Of a DNA stretch of 64,000 nt, positions 49,348 through 61,800 are shown one piece after another. A program made the translations under genes and the position numbers. This DNA is from Tanytarsus gracilentus. Its lineage: Eukaryota; Arthropoda; Insecta; Diptera; Chironomidae. Positions within the stretch are counted from its first letter, which is position 1. The number at the start of each line of letters is the position of its first letter. The stretch lies in assembly GCA_038502055.1 (NCBI GenBank), contig JAXRKN010000039.1, forward strand, positions 3,224,001 through 3,288,000. Reading direction: 5' to 3'. The notes under the pieces are model-generated. The model ran no database searches. It was not told the origin of the DNA and saw only the letters and a program-made list of their open reading frames with translations.

Positions 49348-49995
49348 AATTTCCCAGGAGTTGGGAATTTCCCAGGAGTTGGGAATTTCCCAGGAGTTGG
49401 GAATTTCCCAGGAGTTGGGAATTTCCCAGTAGTTGGGAATTTCCCAGTTGTTGGGAATTTCTCAGTAGTTGGGAATTTCCCAGGAGTTGGAAATTTCCCA
49501 GGAGTTGGGAATTTCCCAGGTGTTGGGAATTTCCCAGGAGTTGGGAATTTCCCAGGTGTTGGGAATTTCCCAGGAGTTGGGAATTTCCCAGGTGTTGGGA
49601 ATTTCCCAGGAGTTGGGAATTTCCCAGGAGTTGGGAATTTCCCAGTTGTTGGGAATTTCCCAGGTGTTGGGAATTTCCCAGGAGTTGGGAATTTCCCAGG
49701 AGTTGGGAATTTCCCAGGAGTTGGGAATTTCCCAGGAGTTGGGAATTTCCCAGGAGTTGGGAATTTCCCAGGTGTTGGGAATTTCCCAGGAGTTGGGAAT
49801 TTCCCAGGTGTTGGGAATTTCCCAGGAGTTGGGAATTTCCCAGGTGTTGGGAATTTCCCAGTTGTTGGGAATTTCCCAGGTGTTGGGAATTTCCCAGGTG
49901 TTGGGAATTTCCCAGGAGTTGGGAATTTCCCAGGAGTTGGGAATTTCCCAGTTGTTGGGAATTTCCCAGTTGTTGGGAATTTCCCAAGAGTTGGA
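49348..49995. repeat. 18-bp satellite, 36 units, each with a kappaB-like site
   Basis: Thirty-six near-identical units of GGAATTTCCCAGGAGTTG run without a break. Variation is almost confined to two positions (CAG-G/T-A/T-GTTG), plus single changes at about 49465 and 49490 and at the right edge. Across each unit junction the sequence is GGGAATTTCCC, present exactly about 33 times. This fits the published Dorsal consensus GGGWDWWWCCM. Because 18 is a multiple of three and the units lack stop codons in several frames, long open frames appear on both strands; these are artefacts. The array ends 592 bases upstream of the astacin start. Confidence 0.95.
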
Positions 49996-51784
49996 AATTT
50001 CTTATTATTTGCAGAAATTCTGATGGATGGGTGATCTAGTCCCATTAACATATAGTTTGATATTTTTTCAAAATATCCTTCCGAATATGCACACTTGCAA
50101 AATTCATCATTTTATTCTTAAAGTTGCTTTAGACATGACTCGATGCACTACTAATGACATCAATTATTATGAATTTAATTCTCATCAACACTCTCGTGCA
50201 CGCGTCAGATGATTACAGTGCTGAACTGTGAGAATTGACATAAAGTCACATTTTAGCTCTCTTGAGAATCATTTCAACATTTGACATACATGAATGAAAG
50301 CGTTACTCGTTAAATGCACTTGTCTGCCACATGCTGCTGAAGTTAACCTTTCCTCAGCACATCTCAAACCCGTCTTGATGTGTAAAATAAAATAAGTAAA
50401 AAAAATTTAACAACACTCCCTTCTCTTTGTACAACTAGATATTTCGCACGGAAAAGTATTAAATAAAATAAAATTAGTAAATATTTTGACATTTTCATAC
50501 ATGTTGTTATAACTCTCTTTTGAGAACTTAAAACTAAATTTTGGTATTTGCTTTATCGCAACATATTAAACATATGTATGCAATACTTGAATGAATTTAA
50601 TATTGGAATTTAAGATCCAAAAATTAGAGAAGTGAAGCGGTAATTTTTGTTTGATTGATGTTTTTTAAAACCGCTCCAACCGTTAATTTAGTAACAAAAA
50701 TACATTTAAAAAATTAAACGTGTGAATGTTTAAATTGTTCGCTCCCGGAATTTACCCCTAGACGAATCTCTCGAGTAAGATTTCACCGTTATGATTGACT
50801 ATTTTTTGACATATTTATTTTATTGGTTCCAACAAGAATTAACTTTTTCTGTAATTATTATTAATTTCATTTTTGGTGACATGCATTTTTTTGCACTTCT
50901 TCTCTCGCTGTCTTTAATCTTGTCACTGTATGAAAGTGATTTGGGGGTAAAACAGTGAGAGCGCATGATTATCGAGGGAAGTGGGTGAGTGGTGAAGTTG
51001 ATGGTGTTGAAGTATTGGAGCGCATGTAAGAATTTTTTTTAAATATTTTTTGACCGTTATTTTTACACAACATCTGTTGCTTTGCAACAGATGTTGATTC
51101 CGGTCGTGAACGACCGAGAGAAAGAGAGCTAAATGAAATTGCAGGAGTAAGAGAGAAGGGAGAATAAAGAAGAAGAGCAATCATTGTGAGCGATCATCCA
51201 TGTGAACACACATTGTAAGTAATTAGCACACAGAGTTTTGCCATGCACTAAAAGCTCTTCTGTTTTGCCCTATTTTTGTTTACTCTTCTCCATCACATGC
51301 CTTCAACTCCCATTGTTGCCATTTTATCCCTCTTTGCTTTATCGTTCATTGACTTGGAAACTTATCTCTGTTATGAGAAAGTGTGGAGAAAATTTATAGA
51401 TTTTGTAACGCTTTTTTAAATATTTGAAGTTTAACATGATTTTTTTTGGAAAATTCTTAAATTATTTTCAAATGAAATTCAATTAAATGTATCTCAATTA
51501 ATGTACAAACCCCAACGAAAAAAATCTCTTTCCTTCTTAACTTTTTTTCACATTGTGGCAAGAAATGAGTATCAGAAAGTACTGACGTGTGTTAACACTT
51601 TACAGCTAGCATCACTAGACAAGTTACAGACAGCATTTTCCCATCCAGACATCATTCGAACTTTTACAATAAATTCATCAAAGCGTGCACGAGCAGGAGT
51701 GAATAATATTTTTATGCTTGATGAGATTTCACATGCAGATATTTTTAGCGTAACCCACGAAGTGGTTAACATTATATCGCCTAT
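49996..51784. other. AT-rich non-coding region
   Basis: No gene is supported. It includes the twin hairpins at 51068-51116. The longest frame (51501-51848, + strand) is not recognisable and runs into a TCCG microsatellite. Confidence 0.5.
51068..51116. other. Two adjacent perfect hairpins
   Basis: First hairpin: CAACATCTGTTGC (51068-51080), three-base loop TTT, then the exact complement GCAACAGATGTTG (51084-51096). Four bases later comes a second: CGGTCG (51101-51106), loop TGAA, CGACCG (51111-51116). Both are GC-richer than the flanks. The first stem includes an E-box (CATCTG). No poly-U terminator or known RNA family fits. Confidence 0.6.
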
Positions 51785-52720
51785 TTCCGTCCGTCCGTCC
51801 GTCCGTCGTTGTCTGCTGCCCTTTCCACGGTCTCGCCTGAGATGCTAACTTCTATTTTGCAAATTAGGTCTATAATTTAGATTCGGCCTTTTAGAGTTAT
51901 AGTCATGCCCAGGTCTGCATGGACGCCCTAATCCATTTTTCACCAAATTTCCTGTTATATGGCTTCATTATGTCTTGAACTCGTATTTTATCAGGAATCG
52001 AAAGGATTGATATATTTGAGGAATGTCTATCATGGCCATCCAAGAGTGCCACCAATGTCCATCACGGCCGGCCAGTAGTCCCCTAATTCCATTTTTTAAA
52101 AATCTTCATTACCTCGTTGAACTCGGAATTTGCCAGGAATCGATTGGTGGTGTTTTTGAAGAATGACCGTCACGGCCGGCAGATGTAAGGAATGCCACTA
52201 ATTCATTTTTTAGAATATGCTTCATGTCCTCATTAACTCGTATTTACCAGAATCGATTGGCATGGATCTGAAAATGAACACTGTGGAAAATGGAACACAG
52301 TGGAAAATGGAACGAATGGAAAATGGAACACAATGGAAAATGGAACACAATGGAAAATGAAACACAATGGAAAATGAAACAAATGAAAATGGAACACAAT
52401 GAAAATGAACACAATGGAAAATGAAACACAATGAAAATAAACACAATGGAAATGGAACAAGTGGAAAATAACCATGGAAAATGAAACAATGAAATGAAAC
52501 CAATGAAAATGGAACACAGTGGAAAATGAACACATCGAACCAGTGGAAGCCATTTTGGGAACATTTTCCTTTTGGGAAGCCATTTTGGGCCATTTTGGGA
52601 GCCTTTTGGGAGCCATTTTGGGAAGATTTTTGGGAAGCCATTTTGGGCATTTTGGGAAGCCAAAAGGGAGGCCAGAAGAGGAAGCCAAAGGGGAAGCCAA
52701 TACTGATCTGTTACAAGTGG
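51785..52720. repeat. Composite satellite block (TCCG, ~115-160 bp units, GGAAAATG, GCCATTTTGGG)
   Basis: Four repeat types lie end to end. A (TCCG)n run sits at about 51788-51806. Next come about three degenerate copies of a longer unit at about 51920-52260, recognisable by CTAATTCATTTTT, AACTCGTATTT, CAGGAATCGAT and TCACGGCCGGC. Then a short-period array of AATGGAACACAATGGAAA at about 52262-52530, and finally an array based on AGCCATTTTGGG at about 52545-52680. Base composition is much less AT-rich than around it. Open frames across it on either strand are repeat artefacts. Confidence 0.75.
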
Positions 52721-55700
52721 GTTACACGGCAACACCCACGTGTGGGTTTTGAAACATTTTTTACTTTATGAATGTTTTTTTGTAATTGAAATTTTGAGTT
52801 TATGTATTAAAAATGAATTTTCTTATAAGCTGAATTTCATCACATTTAAGTTCTTTAAATATTAAATTTTTGCATTATCACCTCAAGTTCAGTTTAAAAA
52901 TAAAACTTAAAGTTCTTTTCACTCTCAACACTTTGTCCATAATTTATGAACTTTTTTATTCGAAAGAAAAACCAAAAGATTCAGTTTTAAACTTTCTTTT
53001 CTCTCAGAGAAAGAAAAACACACCGAACTTCCTCATTGCCAAGCCATACACATGAATTTAACAAAGTGTAATCATCCTAAGGGGAGACAAGAAAAAAAAT
53101 ATAAAAATTTAAATGATTTTATTGGAAAGAAAACACAGCTGGGGTTGAATTATATTCAATTTTGAGCTTTTCGCTTCGGAGGAGTTTAGAGAAGAGAAAA
53201 CAGAGAAGATGAAAACTTAATTTTCACGTACAAAGTGTCAGCGTCAATTTACATTTGTATACAGAATTTTTTTATTAGATTGCCGAAGTTAACTTTCAGC
53301 CTTAGATACGCGAGAACAATGCTGGAGGGTCGCAAATAAAAAATGCGGAAAATCAACTTCACATCTACAAATGAGTGCGTTCGAAACCCAGAGAGAATTT
53401 TTTTATTTTTTTAAATAAGTTAAAACGTTTCGAAATAAATTTGAATATTTTCTCGCTATTCGTGTCTATTTCCTCATCTGCAAATTACATTTTTCTCTTG
53501 TAACCTTTTTTTCAAAATGAATGTGACATTTAAAGCGCTATTGTTGAAGGGGAAAAAGAGAACTCGGAGGATGGAAAAAAATGATTGCTATTGAGGTTGA
53601 AAAAATTTGCATGTAAAGCAGCAATTTTTATTCTGGCGACACAAAATTAAATTTACAGCTGTGGATGGCGGAAATCAAAGGTAGCGAGAAATTGCTATGA
53701 AAAAAGTTGATGATGTAGAAATTTAATATTTTTCTTACAGGGAATTTTTTTCACATGCACTTCACATCTCAAACATCATAAAGCTGAAAGTTTATATGCT
53801 CAATATAATATAGGAAAAACTTGAAGAGGAAAAAAGACAATAAATGACTATGCAAATTGTGAAAATCATTCATACGGAAAGAAGCAATTTTGAGAACATA
53901 AATGTGAAAATATATGAAGCAATTTGATTCATATTAAAAAAGAAAATAAATTTTATGTGCTTCATTGGGTAAAAAAAACTTTCAAAGTTTTGAGATTTTT
54001 CAAAAAAATTCACATCATAAATCACACAGAAAACTAAGATTCTTATTTTTAGCCAAATTTTCTATTTCTAACATCTACCTAATGATAGAATTCCCTGTAG
54101 AAACAAATAAATAAAAACTTTATCTTATCCCCTAAAACCATCCCTTAATTTTCATCCGAAGAGACTTCTTTTTTTAAAGGGATTTATATAAATAATGTTC
54201 TACGTCATCCACAGCATAAAGTGGCAATATGTTGAATTTAACCCAACTCTGCATGAGTAAATGTTCGGAGTTTATGAATCATTTTATTTCAACAATTTGT
54301 AGAAGTTTACACAATAAGGCAATTCGAGCTTATTAAATATGCATGTGGATCAAATCATGAAAGAGCCAATTTTTCCATTTGTAATAAATTCCTGGCATGT
54401 CTCATGAGAAGCGTCTTGAAATTTATTCGGAATTGAATGAACAAGAATCTTAATCAGCTATGCTTTAGATTTGAGTGAACTGAAGCTTCAAGGGATTTTC
54501 ATTTAACGTCAAAAATAAATTTACCGTGAAACGTAAAAAATGTTGGAAAATTAGAAAAGAATATTTCTAAAAAATTTAAGACTTTAATTTTTCAAGGAAT
54601 CTGTTTATGAAATTCAATTTCGATTTATTGAAACTAAAAAAAATTTCTTGAAATTTTCAGAAAATTTTATTTTGTGAAAAAATCTTTCATTTTCAACCGA
54701 TAATAAATTTCTATTAATTGCACTTAAAATAATTAGAACCTAATTAAGGATATTTAAGATTTCAAACTTATTCCAAAAGTCACTTCTATTTTTAAATTAC
54801 CATGCTTTTAATTTCTATACCGGGACTAAAAGGCAGCCACTTAATCTCATCTTCATCTTCATCTTAATGAACTCATCTAAAATTCAGGGGATCCACATAA
54901 CCGCACTAAATACCATTTATATTTTTCTCACTCAATATTGTTATTTTCATTTTGGTAATACTGACGATATCGGATGAAATCATTTTGACACATTATCGTA
55001 TGTGAGAAGAATATTGAAGAAAAATGCGGCCGTAAAAGTTTCTTTTTTGATGAGGAAATTTCATTCTATCAGGCAGACATTCACAGCAGGAAGGCGGCAG
55101 GAAGGAAGATTAAGCAGATATAGCTCGTGTGCTGATATTGAAGACAAACAAGAAGCTTTGAGGTTTTTCAAAAGGAAACACACAAAATTTTTCATCTAAT
55201 ACTTTTTTACCTTATAAGCAGGAAGTCGAAATCGAATTTTACGATTCATCGCAAAATAAAGTTATTATGAGAAGTTTAATGAAGAAATGCTTTTCTTCCA
55301 AACGAGAGGATATTCGCCTAATAAACTTGAGTTTATTATTTGTGTTAAACCTAAAATATAAAAAAGAAATTGAAAAGCATAAAATTTTTTTATCTTGCCA
55401 GAACAGAAGGAAAATTAAGGGATGCTAAAGTTTGAGTTTAAAAATTAACGATAAACAGACTTTCACAAGTATTAACTCTTTTGTCTTCGTCATTCACGAA
55501 TTGCTCTAAAAATAATATTTTTCGAGCACATATGGAAGGTTTTCCTGTTCAAGTGCCACTCAAGACTTGATGAGAGAGATCTAAGTCATCTTTCATACAT
55601 ATGAGGAGGAAAAGAGGGCACGAAAACATAGGTAGGTTCAAGAGGAAAGTGGAATGTCACAACAACAACATCAAGAACACGTCAAATGACATTTTATGGC

Positions 55701-58480
55701 TTTCTTTTTCTGAAATATTTCTTGCGTATGACAAATGGAGACGTTTTCAAGACAACGATGACGGAATTCTTTATGGATGGTTTCTAGACATTTTTTAAAA
55801 AAATTATTTTTAAGGGATCGTTTAGATAATTTAATGGATTTTGAGAAATTAAAGGTCATTCTCTAAATTTCTAAATTTTTAAGCATGATAAATTAAAAAA
55901 CAAATTATAAAATATTTTTTAACTAAGATTTAGCAAATTCGATGTAATTTAAAATTAAAATGAATGAACTGACCATAGATAGTATTAAAAATCATAAGTT
56001 TTGTGAAGAGAGAGTGCAAAATTTAGGGCGGAACACTTTTAAAATGCTTTTTATACATTTCATAAAATATTCAATAAAAATACGTTCAATAAAGTGCATT
56101 AATTAAAAACAGCAATGTCCTAACCCTTGCAAGGTTAAAATAATAAATTTTGCATGTGACACTTACTGAGAACAGTCCACTCGCGTGCGATTGTGATGCA
56201 GCTGTGCTTCCGTAGTGTGTTTGATAGCTGCTCGATAGAATTTTTTTATGTGCAGACGCATGAGCTCGATAAGCACTCACACTCAATTTCATTGTTAACC
56301 AATCAAAGTTTAAAGATGATTTTGATGAACATTTATGAATATTTTTCTTTTCACTTTTTTCACTTACGTGTTAGAGAGGAAAATTAATAAAAATTTGATG
56401 TAGTTCTTGATAGATCTTTTTCTTTTATGACAGACAGAGATGATAAGAGTCAGCACAGCACATTAAAAGTATATATGAGTGTGTGTCCATAAGTGTTTTT
56501 CTCACTTTTTGTCACTCCACCGACAGTTACATGATTTATTGGTGCTTCTTACACGCACATTCAATGATGTTCCCGTAAGAAAATTTACTGTAATTTTTTC
56601 ACACAAAAACACACACACAGATCACATCATAAAAGACATCTTTTCCACGTCTATCATAAATTATATCAAAAGGAGAAATTTATTATTTCGTGTTTTATGT
56701 CGCAAGCATTCGTTCGTCCATCGCTCTTTAGGTGATGCTCGCAACATCATTATGGTTTTGTTCTCTCTCGGTTTGTCCTCAATTTCTTTTTTTTCTGAAA
56801 TGATAACAAAAAAGACATAAAATTATTGTTATTATCGCCGTCATAATGGTTTATTATAACTATCTGTCTTTGTATAGTGTGTGAGGCAAAAAATGTGCCG
56901 AATCGCATTTAAAGATGACTTAATGGGTGGATAGGTCGATTAAAACGTGATTTCTGATCTAAAAATTGTTGTAATTCATATTATAAATTTTTAAAAAGTA
57001 AAGCGCTTTTATGAAAGAGCTTTTCTCTAAATTATTCACAACTGCTTTTTGAAAAACAATTCAACCTCATTTTTCTTATTCAAATTTCAAGTCACAGATG
57101 CTTTAATATGATGATGATACGATGAAAGTTTTCTCTTAGACAAAACACATTTCTCGCCGCATGCTTCTTCTCTCTATCTATCTGTTGGCTGTCCACAAGA
57201 ATTTATTACGAAAGACCTTACAGAATGCTAATGATGTGCAGGAGACATGTGAAATGTGGTATCAACAGAAAAATAAAAATCACTTCACATGAAATGAGAG
57301 CAAAACATGTAATAGAGATGGAAAACATAGAAAATAATTTTATGATCGAAAAAGTATGTGGACGATGGTCTTAAAAGATAATTACATTACTTTATGTTAA
57401 CCACAAAAATTTTCAGTTAATATTCCTCGATAGAAATAATTTATTGCATTAAAAAAGTTCTTCGTCTCTCTACAAATTGTGTTGAATTTTAATTGAGTTG
57501 TGAGCAAAAGCACATTGCATGCATTTTTTATGTGCACTTAAAGAAAAGAAAGATGGAAAAAATATTAAATAATACAATTACGATGATTGTTATATTTCCA
57601 TTCTGATGGAGTCCATTGTTTTCAGCACGCAAATCAGAATGACGAGCTTTATTTAAAAAACAATTGTTGTTAATAATTTAACAGTTTTCTTAAATGGGTT
57701 TAAAAAAATATTAAATTTTTGTTGGACATTCATTCAATTTTTGATATTTTATCTTAGAACTTTTCTTTAATTTAAATTAATTTTGAAAGATAAGAAATCT
57801 TAATTTTCACTTATTGTTGTTGTAAAGGATCAGACCTTCTACCCACACCCTGAAGCTTTAAGCTTTTAAAATCTTTCTTATTTTTCATCCTTAAGTGCAC
57901 GTGTTAAATTTCCTCAAAACACGACCTTACTTCTGACTATGAAAAATATTTTTACAAATAGATGAAATGAAAATCCGGAGGCTAAATAACAATCCAGGTA
58001 AATTTGGGTCAGAAAATATAAAACTTGTGATTTTAATAAAATTTGCATGAAAAAATGCCTTTTCAACTTTAAAATTTGAAGAATTTTTCTGAGAAAAAAT
58101 TCGAGATAAAAATTCTTGAGGAAAATGCATAAAAACTTTTTCTTAAAATATGCATCACAAGTGATCATATGAAAGCTCATTTTGAGCGATGTACGATAAA
58201 AAGAAATGGAGAGACGAAAAAACACCCTGGTTGAGATCTAATAAAATTTCAAGTGTAATATAGAAGTGAATGTAATTTTTTTTATAACCCTAAAGCACTC
58301 TGTCGTTCTTGAATTTATTAAAATTTGAAGTACAATTCAGGAATATGACATTGATGAGAAAAAAAAATGTTAAGTTCAATAATTCGCTTTTTTGTTTGTC
58401 ATTTTTTGTCTTTCAAAATTATTTAAGCATAAAAAATATATGAAAATTTAATATATTTTAGGTGGTTTTTTGGGAAATGA
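52721..58480. other. AT-rich region without recognisable genes
   Basis: Nearly 6 kb with only short, unrelated reading frames (up to about 113 codons at 56479-56820). None has a domain or splice context that I recognise. It could be a long intron or an intergenic desert. Confidence 0.5.
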
Positions 58481-58489
58481 ATAAGATAA

Positions 58490-58835
58490 TAAATTTTTTT
58501 TTTTTGATTTTATAGTACCTGTTAGATTAAAAGAAATTTTTTTGTTTTTTTTTTTTTTTTTTTAATGTTTTTTTTTAATTTTAATTTTTTTTTTTTTTTT
58601 TATTTTTGCTTTAATTTTAAGTTTAAACTAAATCTTTTTATGATTTTTATTTTTTGTGTTATTATTAAGTTAATATTTTTTTTTTTTTGAGATTTTTGTG
58701 TTTTTATGTTTTTTTTAGTGTTTTTTTCCTCTGTTTTTTTGTTTAAAGTTGTTTTAGGAATTTTTTTTCTTTCATCTTCTCCCTTTTTTACCCGGAATTA
58801 TAAAATATTATATTTTTTTTTTTTGTAAATGTGTG
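58490..58835. repeat. Long T-rich tract
   Basis: About 350 bases dominated by T runs of 8-20 on the + strand, ending in a run of T at about 58815. A less biased segment follows (CCTTCGGACTAGGAAAATAGAGG). The strand bias resembles the inserts at 39.2 and 45.2 kb, which suggests a common origin, but I see no direct repeats here. Confidence 0.5.
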
Positions 58836-61800
58836 ACCTTCGGACTAGGAAAATAGAGGAAAAATTAAAAATATTGATGTAATATTATATTTTTTGTAAT
58901 TTTTATTTTCTCCGGTTTAAGCCTCCGGAAAACAGCGTCCACCTTAAATCATAATTTTATTACGAATTTTGTCTAAAAATTTACATACTTTTATCCACAT
59001 TAAATTCACGGTAAATAAAGTTCGATTACATTTTTTCAAATTTCTCCTACTTTAAAAACTTTTTTGCATGCCAATGACAATTTTAAGTTCATAAGCCATG
59101 AGGATGTTAACAAGAGAAAGTTGTTAGCTCAAAATGATATTGCGTTTTTCCTCTTTGTAGATTTTCATAGCCCTCTCTTTCTTTCTTCACTTGTTCTCAC
59201 CACAGCAACAAGAACATGCTCTAAACTTCGATTTACCAACTATCGCTTTTTAATTACGTGTTGTGCGGTTAAAAAGTCCAAAAAATTTTGTGAAAGATAA
59301 AAATTTGAATTCAATTTTTGTTAAACTTGAGATTTTTTAATTCATGAAAAAAAATATTAAAACAAAAAAAGTCACACACCTTTCAAATCAACCCCATAAC
59401 CATGACTTGTTTTGAAACCAAGCGACATTCACTATACAATTTTTAAGTGCTCAACATCAGTGTGTCGGGCGATCATAAACAATGTATTAAATGCACCGAG
59501 AACACCATTGCAATTTATGACTATCGCTTTATCGTTTAAATTAATGGATTGATAATAGCAGTTAACTTACATGTGCTCACATTGCTACACAAACTCGAGC
59601 TGTGAGATAAAGTGCAAAAGTTTTAACCCTTGGAGCGATTATAAATTAAATTTTTAACATCCTCACACAGCATTAATAGCTCATAATTAATTTTTTAAAG
59701 CATTTCTTGTCATATATTCGTGCATAACAATAAAAGCGTGAGGATGCCAAGGTTTTTGGTATGCGGAAAAGAATGAACATTTTATAAGTTTGTCAGTTTG
59801 CAGCTTTTCAGCGCTTTACAAGAGATTAATTTTTTATATACATGAATACAATTTTATTCATAAATAGCTCGTATAGAAACTGTTATGAAACTTTTACGAG
59901 ATTTTTCCAACATCTTGCTTGATGGGATTTTCAATAATATTTTATTTTATAAAATGGGTAAAATAATGAAACAAAGTTTAAGTGTCATGTCGAAGACAGA
60001 GATTAATTTTCAATTATTAAAGTAATTTTCTCGATGAGAGTTAGAGGAGATTTTAGAGGTTCCATTTTTGAACTTCAAATTTTCAGTTTTAATTTTAATT
60101 TTTGTATTTAGATTTTATTTAATTAAAAAATTAATATAGAATTTAATTTTCATAAAATAGGTAAAATAATAATTTGCAAAAAATTTCATCCAAAATATTT
60201 TTCAAAAATTATGTTTTGAATATTTTAAGACCTTTTTCTCTTTAATTCATTAAAACTTTATTCATAATTTTCAGTACTTAAAACTTTATGAATCTCTGCA
60301 ATAATCCCTGCTAAAATCATTTTAAGCGAAGCCCTTCAAAAGTCTTTCAAACAAGCTTAAAAATCTTGGGAGCTTTTTCTCAATAATAAAATCCACTCCA
60401 TAAATCAATTGAACTAATGAAAACATTTTGCTCTCGCAAATTATTTTCAATTGTCTTAAGTGTGCCATCGACATAGAGATAAATTGCGATCGACTTTAAT
60501 TTAACATCGAGCAAATTTTCAACAAATGATTTACCCTGAGGGGTGTTTTCAATTGTCATGAAAAATTCACATTTCAAATCGTATCAAAATCAATTTCGTC
60601 GGTAAATAAAAGAGAAAAAAAATCGACTGAAATAGAGAATTGAATTGTTCGCTTTCATTGCGTGGCAACAGCTGTGAAAGACAATTTGAGTCATCTTAAA
60701 GCCTATTGAAGAATGTGATGAAGATGTAAAGCACACCCCAGTGAGAAAATTGATTTGATTTTTTAAAGGAAATCAAGAAAAACTTGAAAGTTCTGAACTT
60801 TTCCAAAAAAAATGTTTTTTTAAGTTTAAATTCTCGCTGGGAAAAAATTCTCCACTAAATTTATTTTTTTCGATTTGAATGTGCTTAGAATGATTTCCAA
60901 ATAAATTCGTATCTTTCGTCGTTTTATTTTTAAGCCGGCGGTTTCGCTGTCTCGCAATGCCATCTGAATAATGCTTTCAAATTGTTATTTTCTTCTGCGC
61001 TATTTATAACATTACAATGCTTTATATCAAAGTCGACGCTCATTACAACTGTCTTGTGTGTGTTTATATGGCAAAGAGTCAAGATGAGATATTCAAACTA
61101 CAAAAGCATAGAAAATATCAGCGGGAGAAGGAAATCTTTTATGTATCTGGAAAAGACGAAATAAAATTGGGAAAATTTTCAAGTGGTGTCTCAAATGAAA
61201 AAATTTATATCTAATCCTAAAAAATTCCGAACTGATATTTGTCGGAAAATTTATTTTGAGAAAATAAACGAAATTAAGATGTTTTTCCTTTTCCATAAAA
61301 ACATGTTTTTAGCTAACTTAAAAATTTACTTTGACATCAAACACAAATTCATCCTCAACTTCTCTGACAGCATAATAAAACTCAAATACAAATGACAATC
61401 AACAGCAATGAAAGAAAAATTCTTGCCTTTTTAAAACGCGAGAAAAAAATAAAGTTAGGAAAGATGAAAAAAATCGATTTAAAATATTTCTTCACGAGTT
61501 TATCTTTGGGTATGAGAGTGAAAAGTTCTAAAGCATCTCTGAGTGTCCCAGAGGTCGTGAAAGAAGTTCTTATAAATGTCATAAGCTGTCGCGTGGTGAT
61601 ATAAATCATGGAAAATTTTACGATGAAAGAGAAATGGAAAGTTTAAGAGAGAAGAAAATTTTGAATCTTTCCAAAAGTCTTAAAGAATAATTTTTTCTTT
61701 CATGATGAAGTCATTAGCAGAAATATTTACGTTTCCTCTCCGCTTGTTTAGTGGTCTCATTAATTTTTTAAGCAAACGAAAGAGAGCGAAATAAATAATG

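Noticed and set aside
49133..50051. Long open frames on both strands encoding GNFPGV, GKFPTP or GNSQLL hexapeptide repeats
   Set aside because: They arise because the 18-bp satellite unit is a multiple of three and lacks stops; all frames on both strands are affected equally and there is no splice or start context.
51501..51848. 115-codon + strand frame and overlapping 66-codon - strand frame
   Set aside because: No recognisable domain; the + frame runs into a TCCG microsatellite and both strands are open over the same stretch.
52222..52771. Overlapping 140-160 codon frames rich in Phe/His/Cys (- strand) and Trp/Gly (+ strand)
   Set aside because: They are translations of short-period tandem repeats in several frames at once, not genes.
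60380..61609. Two - strand frames (60380-60577, 61382-61609), the latter with a helical DALELFTLIPKDKLVKKYF stretch faintly like insect allergen repeats
   Set aside because: The resemblance is a few residues only; there is no second repeat, signal peptide or supported splice partner.
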